Source: Acidisarcina polymorpha
GTDB taxonomy: Bacteria; Acidobacteriota; Terriglobia; Terriglobales; Acidobacteriaceae
Assembly: GCF_003330725.1 (NCBI RefSeq)
Contig: NZ_CP030840.1
Location: 2,790,001 to 2,854,000 of the forward strand
Direction: 5' to 3'
Length of the DNA: 64,000 nucleotides
Shown: positions 42,533-51,732 of the stretch, piece by piece
How positions within the stretch are numbered: the stretch's first letter is position 1
Layout: each line of letters opens with the position of its first letter
The notes under the pieces: generated by a model
Seen by the model: only the letters and a program-made list of their open reading frames with translations
What the model was told of the DNA's origin: nothing
Databases searched by the model: none
Program-made: the position numbers and the translations under genes

Positions 42533-44671
42533 CTACTTCTTGTCGGCCGCCATCGCGCGCCATTTGTCGGTGAGTTGTTTGTCGGTCAAGGCTTTGATGA
42601 AGACGCCGCCGACGACGGAGCGGGCCTGGAAATGCTCCTGCTCGCCGGTCTTGGTGTCATACCAGTCGGTGAGCGGGACGCGGCTCGGGGTTAGGTTAAT
42701 CCAGAGGGCGATGGGATCCATAATAGCGTTGAAGTCGACGGGATTGGACGCCAGGGTGGCGGTCCAGATCGACCAATCGAGCTTAGTGTAATCTTCGCGG
42801 CTATCAAGCGGAAGGCCGAATTTGTTGATTTTGGTTTTGTAGAAGGCGATCTCCGAGTCGCGGAGGGATTTGGGGAAGAGGTTATAACCGAGGATCTGAT
42901 CCCAGACGAGGTTGTATTTCTGGCTCCAGGTGTTGGCGGAATCGTAGGCGAGCTTGTAGTGGTCGCCTTCCTGATCCATGGTGATCCACTTGCCGGCAAA
43001 GTCGTGGGCGGTCTTAGAGTAGTCGCGGGCAACGTCATCCTTGCCCAGGAGTCTGGCAAGATCGGCGTAGGCCTCGAGGGCGTCGATGGCCTTAAGGGCG
43101 AGATTGGCGTTGTGAGTGACGTGGCCGGCGAAGTCGTCGGTGGTGAGCTGGTTTTCGGGATCCAGGCCGTGGCCCCGAAGAAACTCGGCCCACTGGGTAA
43201 TCTTGGTCCAGTGTTCGGCGGCAAGGGCGGTGTTTGGTTTGCCATTCACCTCTGCCCGCGCGACGGCGTCGAGCATGATAAGCATGTTGCCGGATTCTTC
43301 AACGGGCATCTGATCTGCTTCGGTCGCCTCGCCGCCGCCGTAGGTCTGGCCGTTGGCGAGCGGGTAGGTGCCGAGGTCATGCGGGGCGAAGGGAAAGCGC
43401 CAGCGATTGGGCAGCGCGGTGTACTGCATGAGGGGACGGAGCTCGGCCTCAAGCAAGGCGGGATTGAAGAAGAGGAAGAGCGGAGCGGCGGGGTAAAGGA
43501 CGTCGACGGTACCTATGGAGCCGTTAGAGAAGTTCTCCTTGCCGAAGACGAGGGGCATGCCATCGAGATCAGCGACCAAGCCGTGAGCCGCCCATGCTTG
43601 GCGGTAGGCGAGGATGCAGAGGTTGGCGTAGTTAGCCCCGGCGGTGCGAGTGAGATCGGCGGTAAGGGAGGTGTCGAGGTCAGTGGCGCGACGATCAAGG
43701 GCGGGCATCTCGCGCTCGGCGGCGTCGAGCATGGCGGCGACGGATTGACCGTTGCGCTGCCACCATGGCCTGAGGTTTCGTTCGAGAAACTGTATGGCGT
43801 AGCCCTCAGTGTAGGAGACGAGGACGTGGCGGGTCATCGACTGGTCGGTCACGGTGTGGAAGAGGAGTTCCGTAGCGAGGTGGGCGTCGCCTCGGCCGAC
43901 GACGGAGGAGGCGTCCATGTCGTCGGCGATAGGAAGCATGCCGGTGGTGACGAAGACACCACCGGGTTCGACGGAGGTGTCGCGGACGATGGCCGAAACG
44001 GACTCTTCGTCTTTGGGAACGGAGAGATGGAAGTATCCCCAGTCGATGCGGAGGTCGTCGCCGGAGCGATTAAGAATCCGCTGATCGCGGGAGCCAACGG
44101 AAAGAATGGTCTGGGTCTCGGTCTGATTCCGAGAGTAGGTGACGGGTTCGCCGGGCGCGTTGACGGCGATGACGGGGTCGACGTCGGTAAGGACGGCGAC
44201 ATCGGCGTGAGATCTGCCGTCGATCGATTTGAGGGTGTAGCTGATATAGGTGACGGGGCGGGAAAGGATGTCGAGATCAGAGAGGATGGTAGGAGTGAAG
44301 AAGGTAAGATCGAGCTGGACGCCGCCACCGGTGAAGCTGTAGCGGGTGTGGGTGGGGGTGACGAGATGGGCGATCTGCTGCATGGCGGGGAGCTCGTGCG
44401 GAGAGGCACCCATAAAACGCATGGTCTTGCCGTCGACTCGAAGGAGGCCGACGATGGGCTGCGGCTTGCCGGTCCAATGGACGGTGTTCGAGGCGGTGAG
44501 GTCATCGGTGTCGGACCATATGGAGAAATAGGGGTTGTGAGTGATCAGGGGAGTAGCGGGATACCGGACGGGCTGCGGCGAGGCGATTGGGGAGGACTGG
44601 GCCGCTGTCTGGACAGCGAAAGAGCCGGCACATAGGAAGCAGAGGATGATGGCATTCGTAAGCTGCAGCAA
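42533..44671 (-). CDS. Glutaminase-A-like secreted protein (DUF4965/DUF5127/DUF1793)
   Basis: The 712-residue protein has a Sec signal (LTNAIILCFLCAGSFAVQTAAQ), an N-terminal module with PATPLITHNPYFSIWS, a DUF5127-like beta domain, and the DUF4965/DUF1793 helical toroid (about 330-700: LCILAYRQAWAAHGLV, FGKENFSNGSIGTVDVLYPAAPLFL, TYGGGEATEADQMPVEESGN, YNLVWDQILGYNLFP). This order is that of Aspergillus glutaminase A and its bacterial relatives, which are placed near the six-helix glycosidases; a true glutaminase role is not proved for the bacterial ones. Third codon positions are strongly G/C, which creates a 558-codon antisense frame that I reject. It is a single gene. Confidence 0.9.
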   Translation of the reverse strand: MLQLTNAIILCFLCAGSFAVQTAAQSSPIASPQPVRYPATPLITHNPYFSIWSDTDDLTASNTVHWTGKPQPIVGLLRVDGKTMRFMGASPHELPAMQQIAHLVTPTHTRYSFTGGGVQLDLTFFTPTILSDLDILSRPVTYISYTLKSIDGRSHADVAVLTDVDPVIAVNAPGEPVTYSRNQTETQTILSVGSRDQRILNRSGDDLRIDWGYFHLSVPKDEESVSAIVRDTSVEPGGVFVTTGMLPIADDMDASSVVGRGDAHLATELLFHTVTDQSMTRHVLVSYTEGYAIQFLERNLRPWWQRNGQSVAAMLDAAEREMPALDRRATDLDTSLTADLTRTAGANYANLCILAYRQAWAAHGLVADLDGMPLVFGKENFSNGSIGTVDVLYPAAPLFLFFNPALLEAELRPLMQYTALPNRWRFPFAPHDLGTYPLANGQTYGGGEATEADQMPVEESGNMLIMLDAVARAEVNGKPNTALAAEHWTKITQWAEFLRGHGLDPENQLTTDDFAGHVTHNANLALKAIDALEAYADLARLLGKDDVARDYSKTAHDFAGKWITMDQEGDHYKLAYDSANTWSQKYNLVWDQILGYNLFPKSLRDSEIAFYKTKINKFGLPLDSREDYTKLDWSIWTATLASNPVDFNAIMDPIALWINLTPSRVPLTDWYDTKTGEQEHFQARSVVGGVFIKALTDKQLTDKWRAMAADKK

Positions 44672-44745
44672 CGTGTTTGACCTCTAAGGAGATTGTGCGA
44701 GATTGTAGACGCTTCCAAGAATACCGGCAAAGTCTCTAAAGACGT

Positions 44746-45075
44746 CTACGAGGGCATCAGGTCTGCGACTCCAAAATGCAGATGACTCCGACGAGGACCA
44801 TCGAACTCGTGAAATATAGCGCCATTCCTAGTATTGATAAGCCGTCCAGTGGAGCTTTTCGAAATGAACCACTCGGTTATGGCTGAAATGTAGAAAAGGA
44901 GATGAGCGAGAGCAAGCCAAAACGAGTTGGCGTACTCGATCGCGCCGTCCTTCTTCAACCGTCTCTCGTGAACTAACGAGATCGCTAGAGTCGCGAGACG
45001 AAATGATAGAGCCGAAGCAAAGAAAATTAGCGGCAATATTGCCATAAGCCTGGAGCGTAAACCTAGATAATCCAT
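44746..45075 (-). pseudogene. Truncated isoprenylcysteine methyltransferase-like (ICMT) protein
   Basis: From the ATG at 45075 the frame encodes a membrane protein start whose core, RLATLAISLVHERRLKKDGA and IEYANSFWLALAHLLFYISA, matches the N-terminal two helices of bacterial ICMT-family methyltransferases (R.xEL..S.RHER.L...GA.E.G...YP..V.LH). The family is usually 170-190 residues and has a C-terminal SAM-binding NHPNY.. region, which is missing: the frame runs into unrelated sequence and stops at residue 109. It is probably a fragment. Confidence 0.5.
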
Positions 45076-45407
45076 GCCACCCACCCCTTTGCCCACGGCC
45101 AAGCACTCGCCTGAGCGGTCTATCTGCTTCTCGCAGATCCCTCCATGAAACACGCGTCGATGCACATGCGCGGATGCCTCGTTGGATTCAGCTTTTGGAT
45201 TGCGTTGCTCCTGATCGCGACATCGAATCCACTGCTGCAAGCGAGCGCGATCAGCAGACCCGCCGATTGAACAAGGTCTGGTAGTTGCAGCTTGTTTTTA
45301 GAAGGCTGCCCGATTTATGTTTAAGGCCTACCAAGAATGGTACCGAAAGCCAATGTGAGCGCTTCCTCTACCGGTAAACCGCGGCATGTTTGAATCGACA
45401 AGCGACA

Positions 45408-45425
45408 TGTCCGTCCGGACGGACA
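45408..45425. promoter_or_regulatory. Perfect 18-bp palindrome, operator-like
   Basis: TGTCCGTCC followed directly by GGACGGACA is perfectly symmetric and lies in a 500-bp spacer (45076-45573) that otherwise holds no gene. Size and symmetry fit a TetR-family operator. No intact promoter-proximal gene is adjacent on either side, so it may be left from a deleted regulator/target pair. Confidence 0.5.
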
Positions 45426-45573
45426 AGAAGGTCGCTCGCAGGAGCCCTGCCTTTCAGCGCGGTGACCACTGAGAAACCGAAGCTCGTGACAACTCGATCA
45501 TTCAAAAAACGAAATCTCTCTTAGAACTGTTTGATCCGTGCTGCCAGGCCTACATTTTTCTTGTGCAACGAAA

Positions 45574-45900
45574 TCAACCATGTCTTGGGGCAAGATCAAA
45601 TTGAGAAAGAAAAAAGTCCTCTGGCGCTCGAGGGGAGCCGTACGGGACTTTCATGTCCCAGGGATGGAGGGTGCCCGGTCCTCGGAAGTACTGCTTCATT
45701 CCACGCCATCTCCCCTTGGAAAATGAATTTACCTTGACGCTCTCATTGAGAAGCAGGCATATCACCAGATCACGAAACGCCGGTTCTTTGAACGGCTCTC
45801 CACCCAGCAGCCGTTCTCTCGAATGCGCACGTTGGCGATCGCCATCTGCCGACTCGCTAGTCAGAAGATCCGTGTATGACCCTTCAGGAAATTTGCTATT
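45574..45900 (-). pseudogene. N-terminal fragment of a second AraC paralogue
   Basis: The minus-strand frame reads YTDLLTSESADGDRQRAHSR, later EPAFRDLVICLLLNESVKVN and SFSKGRWRGMKQYFRGPGTL. It aligns in order with the N-terminal domain of the AraC protein just upstream (LLTSDSANWK..., FTNPSIILIHERHFRVSHFSEGRWR..., GTGILTP). The frame ends at 45574 with no DNA-binding domain. It starts within the 3' end of the intact AraC gene, so it has no start signal of its own. It is likely a tandem-duplication stump. Confidence 0.55.
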
Positions 45901-45916
45901 CACGTTGTCGCTTCGG

Positions 45917-46837
45917 CTATTCAATTGGGCACCTCTTCCTCTTTTTGAACTGCCCGTGAGTAGATCTATATTCCAGTGGGCTTTGTGAGAATTGCCGGCG
46001 GAAGGCAGATGCAAAATGAGACGCGTTGCCGAATCCGCATGTCAAGCCAATCTCAAGAATGGCTTTGTCGGTATCGATGAGCATCGCTTTAGCCGCTTCC
46101 ATTCGTATGTGCTGCACATGTCGGTGAGGTGTTGTTCCGACAGCTCTGCGGAAGAGCGTTGCGAAGTGAAATGGACTAATAGCCGCCACTTTGGAGAGGA
46201 CGCCGAGGTCCAGGCGTTCAGCAAAGTGCGCTTCGATGTACTCGAGCACGCGCACGAGGCGGTAATCGGAAATGCGCTCTTTGGCGAGGGACTGACGCCA
46301 TTCATCCCCCTTGGTTGCGCCAAGCAACAGATGTGCTGATATCCACTGCGCAGCGGTTTGAGCGTAAAAATCTGGAGCTCCACCGCGGAGGGCTGACATC
46401 GCGGAAAATGCAAGGTCACTGATGACCGGATCATCAAAGAAGGGACGATCGCTGATGGTGCTCGGTTTCTGCACTTCCCGGGCGACGAAATCCAGGGTCT
46501 CTTGAGGTAAAACCAGAAGCGAGCAATTAAGAACTTTCCCTACAGAGTCGTGACGTACGAGGCGGGGAAGCCCTGCAGGTGTGAGTATGCCCGTGCCTCG
46601 GGAGTAATCTATCTTGCGCCATCGTCCTTCCGAGAAATGGCTTACGCGGAAATGTCTTTCATGGATAAGGATGATTGAGGGATTAGTAAAAGCGCCGATG
46701 GGGTACGGATCGGGAGAGTACGCCCTCTCTATTGACTGCAGGTAGAGTGACTTCCAGTTAGCTGAATCGCTAGTCAGCAGCTCTTTGATGTGTCCGGCAT
46801 CACTCTTGCCTCTTACGTCTTCGGCTAGGCTAGGCAT
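45917..46837 (-). CDS. AraC-family transcriptional regulator
   Basis: Start at 46837 (MPSLAEDVRG) has GGAGGT about nine bases upstream. The 306-residue protein has a unique N-terminal domain (about 1-180) and a C-terminal AraC double helix-turn-helix (about 195-295: RLDLGVLSKVAAISPFHFATLFRRAVGTTP, ILEIGLTCGFGNASHFASAFRRQFSQSPLEYR). Ligand unknown. Two decayed copies of its N-terminal domain occur at 36990-37330 and 45574-45900, so the family has been amplified locally. No target gene is adjacent on its 5' side. Confidence 0.9.
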   Translation of the reverse strand: MPSLAEDVRGKSDAGHIKELLTSDSANWKSLYLQSIERAYSPDPYPIGAFTNPSIILIHERHFRVSHFSEGRWRKIDYSRGTGILTPAGLPRLVRHDSVGKVLNCSLLVLPQETLDFVAREVQKPSTISDRPFFDDPVISDLAFSAMSALRGGAPDFYAQTAAQWISAHLLLGATKGDEWRQSLAKERISDYRLVRVLEYIEAHFAERLDLGVLSKVAAISPFHFATLFRRAVGTTPHRHVQHIRMEAAKAMLIDTDKAILEIGLTCGFGNASHFASAFRRQFSQSPLEYRSTHGQFKKRKRCPIE

Positions 46838-47421
46838 TTCGTTTGCACCTCCTTGTCCCTCTGAAGCGATTCTGCTACTGCGCAATTCGAAACTCAGTTC
46901 AGCGCTTCGCCATCATCTTTTTAGCCTCGCCGATTCGTATCGAATCGCTTGAGCCCCCGTGGCCATTCGATTCAAAGCGGACGTAAATCACAAGATTTGG
47001 CCAGGCTCTCGCTGCTTTTCGCAACTCTTGGCGAATTTCAAGAATTTCATGACCTCGGCCCGACGGGGGGTAAATTAAGGTAAAACCTGGTTGTCAGTTC
47101 ACTTCAAGCCCAGGGGAGTTTTCCTTGCTGCTCACACATCTATGTTGAACGAATGGGAGAGAACATAACGAAGGGCTTTGGGGTGCTCAACTTGGCTATG
47201 TCTTGATTCCCGCTCTCTTCGGCCGCAGGTGTTCCTTGGCTGCGGCTATCTCTGACTGTAGCTTCCGCCGCATTTGTGATGCACATGGACAAGCAGATGA
47301 TGGTGGTTCTTGCCCCATGGTTCGAAGCGGGCTTACAGGCGCAGTAAGAGCAAGTTAGAAGTTGCTGTTGTGGCATTTTGTCCATACTGATCGGCCGATC
47401 ACATCCGTATATGGACTCGAA
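46838..47421. other. Spacer, nothing recognised
   Basis: About 580 bp, AT-richer than the genes. The first 60 bp hold the AraC leader with an imperfect dyad (46867-46890) related to the perfect one at 37348. No further gene or strong terminator is visible. Confidence 0.35.
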
Positions 47422-48039
47422 CTAACAATCACTTCGCGCTCTGATTCCCAAGTGTCTCAAAGCCAATTCAGCTGTGCGCTTGAGCTGAGCTTTAGTAGAA
47501 CCGTTCGCGGCTTGAACGGCGAGGCCACTCAGCAGCGACGAAAGATAGCGGGTATAGTCGTCGATGTTCTCTTCCTTGGAGAACTCCCCGGCCCTCCTCG
47601 CCTTGAGAAGACGGGCCTTGAGGACGGCTTCGTTCCGGAGGCGTATATCGAGCATAAGCGCCTTCGCAGGCTCAGTGTCTACGCCGCAGGACAACGAGCC
47701 AGTCAACGTGAAGCAGCTGGCCGGGTGTTCCTTGGAGCCCAAAAACTCCACAGTGTTATAGAACGCAGCCCGGAGAAATGCTTCGAATGACGGCTCTGCA
47801 AGCGCACGCACCATGTATTGCCCTGGCACTTCCATATAGCGTTTTGCTGCAAGCGCGAAGAGTGCCTGCTTATCACCGAACGCTGCATAAATGCTGGATG
47901 GATGAATGCCCATCGCATGCGAGAGATCTGCCATGGACGTACCCTCGTAACCTCGTTCCCAGAACAGACGCATCGCAACGTCAAGTGCGGCTTCTTTGTC
48001 GAAAGCAGCAGGTCTTCCCGGTTTGATTGACCCTTTCAT
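47422..48039 (-). CDS. TetR-family transcriptional repressor
   Basis: The 205-residue protein starts [20 protein letters not shown], with the TetR_N helix-turn-helix [35 protein letters not shown] (about 28-62), followed by an all-helical ligand domain (AefR/YcdC-like C-domain with [12 protein letters not shown]). It is divergent from the SDR at 48192 with a 152-bp shared spacer, so it most likely represses that gene and the reductase downstream. Confidence 0.92.
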   Translation of the reverse strand: MKGSIKPGRPAAFDKEAALDVAMRLFWERGYEGTSMADLSHAMGIHPSSIYAAFGDKQALFALAAKRYMEVPGQYMVRALAEPSFEAFLRAAFYNTVEFLGSKEHPASCFTLTGSLSCGVDTEPAKALMLDIRLRNEAVLKARLLKARRAGEFSKEENIDDYTRYLSSLLSGLAVQAANGSTKAQLKRTAELALRHLGIRARSDC

Positions 48040-48191
48040 GTTGTTTTAGACGCAGAATTCCTGAATCCGATGCAGAGTTCCAGACATCTGTAACGATCGT
48101 ACGACATTATTTTGTAACGGTTGATCGATAACGAACGCGACTTCTCGCCTCCCGTTACGGGTAGGGCAGTAACTAAGAGATCGGAGAGTAT
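48040..48191. promoter_or_regulatory. Divergent TetR/SDR control region
   Basis: Two TGTAACG words (48089 and 48115 region) with nearby GATCGT/GATCGATAACG half-sites lie between the two start codons. The palindrome ACGATCGT is inside the first. They are the likely TetR binding sites and overlap both promoters; exact boundaries are inferred. Confidence 0.45.
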
Positions 48192-48938
48192 ATGGGTGTA
48201 CTTGAGGGAAAAGTCGCAGTGGTGACGGGCGGAAACAGCGGAATTGGTCTAGCGACTGCGAATCGGTTCGTGGAGGAAGGGGCGTATGTCTTTATTACGG
48301 CCCGGCGTCAGAGCGAACTGGATAAAGCGGCCGCGGAGATCGGTCGGAATGTCACCGCGATCGCCGGAGATCTTGCGAAGCTCGAGGACATAGGCAACCT
48401 AGCTGAGATGGTGAAAGCCGAAAAGGGCGTTGTTGATATCATCGTCTCCAATGCCGGGTTCACGGAACGAGCTGCAATCGAAGACATCACTCCCGAACAC
48501 TTCGATAAGAGCTTGAACGTGATGGCACGCGCGCCTGTGTTCCTGGTGCAGAAACTATTGCCGCTGATGACTCGAAAAGGTTCCATCATCCTGGTCAGCT
48601 CCGCGATGCACCAGATGGGCTTTGCTGGTCACACTGCCTATGCCGCCACTAAGGCAGCGAACAGGTCGTATGCTCGTACTTGGGCTGCGGAGTTCAAGGA
48701 TCGCGGCATTCGCGCGAACACGCTCAGCCCTGGGCTGACTGATACTCCTATCCTTAATGGCCAGGCCGAGGGGCTCGATCGTCAGGAAGTCATCAATGGT
48801 TATGTCGGTGCAATTCCGCTCGGCAGGGCAGCCGATGCCGTAGAGATTGCGAATGCAGCAGTCTTCCTCGCTTCTGATCAGAGTTCGTACGTTACTGGCA
48901 CCGATCTAATGGTGGACGGCGGGATCGGGCAGGTTTAG
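48192..48938 (+). CDS. SDR family oxidoreductase
   Basis: A 248-residue classical SDR with intact cofactor motif TGGNSGIG (12-19), ITARRQSE (NADPH-type basic pair), SNAGFTE (NAG), catalytic Ser in LVSSAMHQ, YAATKAA (Tyr-x-x-x-Lys), SPGLTDTP and the terminal MVDGGIGQV. GGAG is about eight bases upstream. Divergent TetR and a downstream NAD(P)-binding reductase suggest an inducible detoxification unit of the kind often seen with electrophile or quinone stress; the substrate is not known. Confidence 0.93.
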   Translation: MGVLEGKVAVVTGGNSGIGLATANRFVEEGAYVFITARRQSELDKAAAEIGRNVTAIAGDLAKLEDIGNLAEMVKAEKGVVDIIVSNAGFTERAAIEDITPEHFDKSLNVMARAPVFLVQKLLPLMTRKGSIILVSSAMHQMGFAGHTAYAATKAANRSYARTWAAEFKDRGIRANTLSPGLTDTPILNGQAEGLDRQEVINGYVGAIPLGRAADAVEIANAAVFLASDQSSYVTGTDLMVDGGIGQV

Positions 48939-49028
48939 CCCAGCTACCCAGAATCTACGTATGCAAGCCTCATGCTCCTGCATACGGACAAGCACCAGAA
49001 ACTTTCGCTCAATGGAGGGAGCATTCCG

Positions 49029-49655
49029 ATGAAGATTGGAGTGGTTGGATCCGGCAGGATCGGTGGCCTTATTGGCACCTTATGGTCGCGAGCCGGGCAC
49101 GAGGTACTGTTTTCGTCGCGTCATCCCGAGTCGCTGGCTGCCCTGGTTGAGGCGGCGGGAAACTCTACCCGCAGCGGGACGCCAGATCAGGCGATCTCAT
49201 TCGGGGATGTAATTCTGCTCTCGATACCGTTTGGTGAGTTGCCTGAGTTTAGTCGCACCAAGCGGGAGGCGCTCTCGCAGAAGATCGTCCTGGAGACAGG
49301 GAACCCGAACCTCAAACGAGATGGGGAGATAGCCAGAAGCGTACTGGAGTCTGGACGCGGCACCGGCGTGTTTCTGCGCGAATGGTTTGCAGGAGTTCGT
49401 ATCGTTCGCGTCTTCAACACCGTCTGGCACCCGGTCCTTGCCAAGGAAGCTCACCGCGCGGGACCGCGCGTTGGGATACCTCTCGCCTCGGACGATGAAG
49501 CTGCCCTTCGCATCGCCTCCAACCTTGTCGTTGATTCGGGCTTTGATCCAGTTGTCGTTGGCGCTCTCGACCGAGCGCGCGAGTTCGATATGGGCACGGC
49601 GGTCTATGACACTGGAATGTCCGGGCCTGAGGTTCGGAGGGCCCTGAATCTTTAG
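49029..49655 (+). CDS. NAD(P)-binding reductase, F420-dependent-reductase-like
   Basis: ATG at 49029 follows GGAGGGAG; an earlier ATG at 48972 is less likely. The 208-residue product opens with the Rossmann motif KIGVVGSGRIGGLIG (2-16), then FSSRHPESL, and is of the NPD/F420-reductase coenzyme-binding superfamily (ProC/F420-reductase/IlvC-like), with VFNTVWHPVL in the middle. It lies 90 bp after the SDR on the same strand and is probably co-transcribed under TetR control. Confidence 0.85.
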   Translation: MKIGVVGSGRIGGLIGTLWSRAGHEVLFSSRHPESLAALVEAAGNSTRSGTPDQAISFGDVILLSIPFGELPEFSRTKREALSQKIVLETGNPNLKRDGEIARSVLESGRGTGVFLREWFAGVRIVRVFNTVWHPVLAKEAHRAGPRVGIPLASDDEAALRIASNLVVDSGFDPVVVGALDRAREFDMGTAVYDTGMSGPEVRRALNL

Positions 49656-49717
49656 GCTCGGAAGTCCTCTTAAGTGATTCGGCCAACGAAATCCAGAATC
49701 TTGGAGGGGATTAGACC

Positions 49718-49813
49718 GTAGAGTTTACTCGCAGGCAATTTTCGGTTGGTGCGGGCGCGGCCGGAGCACTGGCCCTCTTGAACGGAAGTGCCAGCCTAGC
49801 CGCGACGAGGTGA
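49718..49813 (+). pseudogene. Orphan Tat signal peptide remnant
   Basis: After a GGAGGGG ribosome site at about 49703, the frame reads (V)EFTRRQFSVGAGAAGALAL then LNGSASLAATR and stops at 49811. The start codon has become GTA. This is a twin-arginine signal whose mature protein has been lost. Confidence 0.5.
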
Positions 49814-49820
49814 CAAAGGC

Positions 49821-49946
49821 ATGCAAGGGCCGATCCGAGTCAACATCGTTTGTCCTGGCATGACGAAGACTGAAATGTGGGATGGGCTGCCCACTGAGAG
49901 TCGCGAATCCGGATCAATTTGGAGAAGCCGACTCAGTGCCACTTAG
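49821..49946 (+). pseudogene. Short C-terminal SDR fragment
   Basis: The 41-codon frame begins MQGPIRVNIVCPGMTKTEMW, the post-catalytic loop of SDR enzymes (GIRVN.V.PG...T.M). It then runs into unrelated text. It has no start region or active site and is debris, lying eight bases after the Tat remnant. Confidence 0.6.
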
Positions 49947-50104
49947 ACGTTGACCGCCAGAAAGGACCTTTTGGGAAGATGAATCCAAGGACGCGATACT
50001 CCGAAAATGGAGTTGCCTCGCTCTGACGGTTCAAAGTTCGTCCAACTGCTCGACTCAATTTCCGGCATGAGCAAGCAATTCCACTGATGTAGAAAGAGGA
50101 TTTT

Positions 50105-50731
50105 ATGAAGTGGATCCTATCTGTCAAGAATCTACAGGGACTGTCGCTCGCTTTAGTCGCAGTGGGCCTGGTTCTCCCAATGGAAGCATCGGCACAGCAG
50201 GAGAAGCCGACCATTGCGAGTTTGAATGAACTTGGAGCCGAAGGCTCAATCCTCGCGCAGAGAGTGGGGCTTTGGGATGTGACGGAAACCGAATGGGCCT
50301 CTCCCACCGCGCCGCCCGTGACGACCAAAGGACTTGTGGCTGAGCGCGTCCTGATGGGAACGCTTCTACAGGAAATCATTCGCGAACCAGGGGCGCCTAC
50401 TCCCAAGGCCGTGAAGCGCACGGATCTCTTGTCCTACACCCGGCTGCAGGGGCGTTGGGGATACGTCTCTTTCGATACCCGTGCGCCGGTTGGACTGATG
50501 CCAGCGTGGAGCGCGGGTAGAGGAGGCGGATCGACAATCAATCTGATATTCGAGCCGTTCGCTGTCCCCGCCTCGGGTGCAAGCGTGACTGGTCAACTCA
50601 TCCTCATGGAACAAGTCATTCGTTTCGAAGGACCGGATAGAGATGTCAAGGATCAGTACTTTACGCCGGCAGATGGAACGGGAACGAAATGGCTCCGACA
50701 CCGTTATGCCTATACTCGTCGTCCACAGTGA
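50105..50731 (+). CDS. Secreted DUF1579-like protein
   Basis: The 208-residue product has a Sec signal (about 1-31, LSLALVAVGLVLPMEASA-Q). The mature domain has the DUF1579 pattern: VGLWDVTETEW near its start, LLQEIIREPG, LLSYTRLQGRWGYVSFDT, then FEGPDRDVKDQYFTPADG and a terminal WLRHRYAYTR. This is a lipocalin-like beta-barrel of unknown role. The ribosome site AAAGAGGA is about eight bases before the ATG. It is a single gene. Confidence 0.78.
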   Translation: MKWILSVKNLQGLSLALVAVGLVLPMEASAQQEKPTIASLNELGAEGSILAQRVGLWDVTETEWASPTAPPVTTKGLVAERVLMGTLLQEIIREPGAPTPKAVKRTDLLSYTRLQGRWGYVSFDTRAPVGLMPAWSAGRGGGSTINLIFEPFAVPASGASVTGQLILMEQVIRFEGPDRDVKDQYFTPADGTGTKWLRHRYAYTRRPQ

Positions 50732-50960
50732 CACCGTTAGTTATAGAAAGGCGCTTCTTGCCATCTATAGCGTTTGAGATACCTTCCTCCATGCTGGTTT
50801 CGCGTTGATCACGCCTCGTCCCACCACGCACCACATCGAGAGCCGGCGGGTCGACGGCACATGAGCGCAGGTGCAGCCGGCTCTTCGAGCCTGATTTGCC
50901 AAAATCTGCAAGCACAGTAAAGGGAGCGCTTGGTACCGGCGCCAACTCAGCGAGTGAAAG

Positions 50961-51648
50961 CTATGAGCTTTCTCGTTCGCCGCGTTCTCTGATTTCCCTG
51001 AGTGCGATAAGTCGGATCAAGATAGTCCCCGGATAAACAAATGCCCAGTAGAGCCGAAAGTTCGAGCGTGCCGTTTTTCCTATGGCCACAGCTCGTGTCT
51101 CCGTGCTTGCAATGGAAGTGTTGGCGGCGGAGGGTTCCACTCGGAGGGTCCATGCGATTTTGACCCATCCTGGCTGGTGAAAGCTTGTGAACTGTTCCGG
51201 CGTGGGGCCGTAGAAAATGGGGTGAGTGATCCAAGGTTGCGTAATGGCTCCGAAAACGAGTTCGTGACCCGTTCGCTCAGCAAGGAGGTTCCAGCCCCAG
51301 GCCTTGGCCTGTTCGACGAGGCCAAGGTCGCGTCGGCTTTGCCGGCTGGCGCCTCCCCAGAATGATCTCGCGAGATCTAAAGATTGCCCGAATAAGGCCG
51401 GAGCTTTGAAGATTAAGACTGCAGGCGTTAGAGAAGACCAAGTCGGCAGGTGCGGCAACGTGCGTCTGAACACGCTCTATGACGTCATAGTTGGGGAGCA
51501 GACGATCAAGGTACTGCTCTCCGCTTGCGTCGCGGGAATGGTCGGATCGTCCGTACCTGCGCCAGAGAAAGCCAACACAACAGGCATAGACTCCGAGCGC
51601 CAAAGAAGTGCCATAGGCGAGCCAGCGCAGCGAACGAACAGAATTCAC
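50961..51648 (-). CDS. SRPBCC-superfamily protein with N-terminal membrane anchor, frameshifted
   Basis: GTG at 51648 follows GGAGAAATC. The first frame gives a membrane anchor (LRWLAYGTSLALGVYACCVG), then PNYDVIERVQTHVAAPADLV, the usual start of an SRPBCC (START-like) domain. At the C-run 51355-51358 the frame breaks; with one more base it continues as SRQSRRDLGLVEQAKAWGWN, LLAERTGHELVFGAITQPW and a C-terminal FRLYWAFVYPGTILIRL. Restored length is about 229 residues. It lies 85 bp after a truncated TetR gene on the same strand. The function of these lipid/aromatic-binding-fold proteins is unknown here. Confidence 0.75.
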
Positions 51649-51732
51649 GATTTCTCCTGAAAACGGATAATGTTTCGCTTAGACACCACTGCCGAGCTCG
51701 GATTGCTGCTTAAAGTGCGTAGTCCGTGTTGC

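Noticed and set aside
42959-44635. 558-codon plus-strand reading frame
   Set aside because: It lies fully antisense to the well-supported glutaminase-like gene. Its Gly/Val/Glu-rich composition is what G/C third positions of the other strand produce, and it has no family motif.
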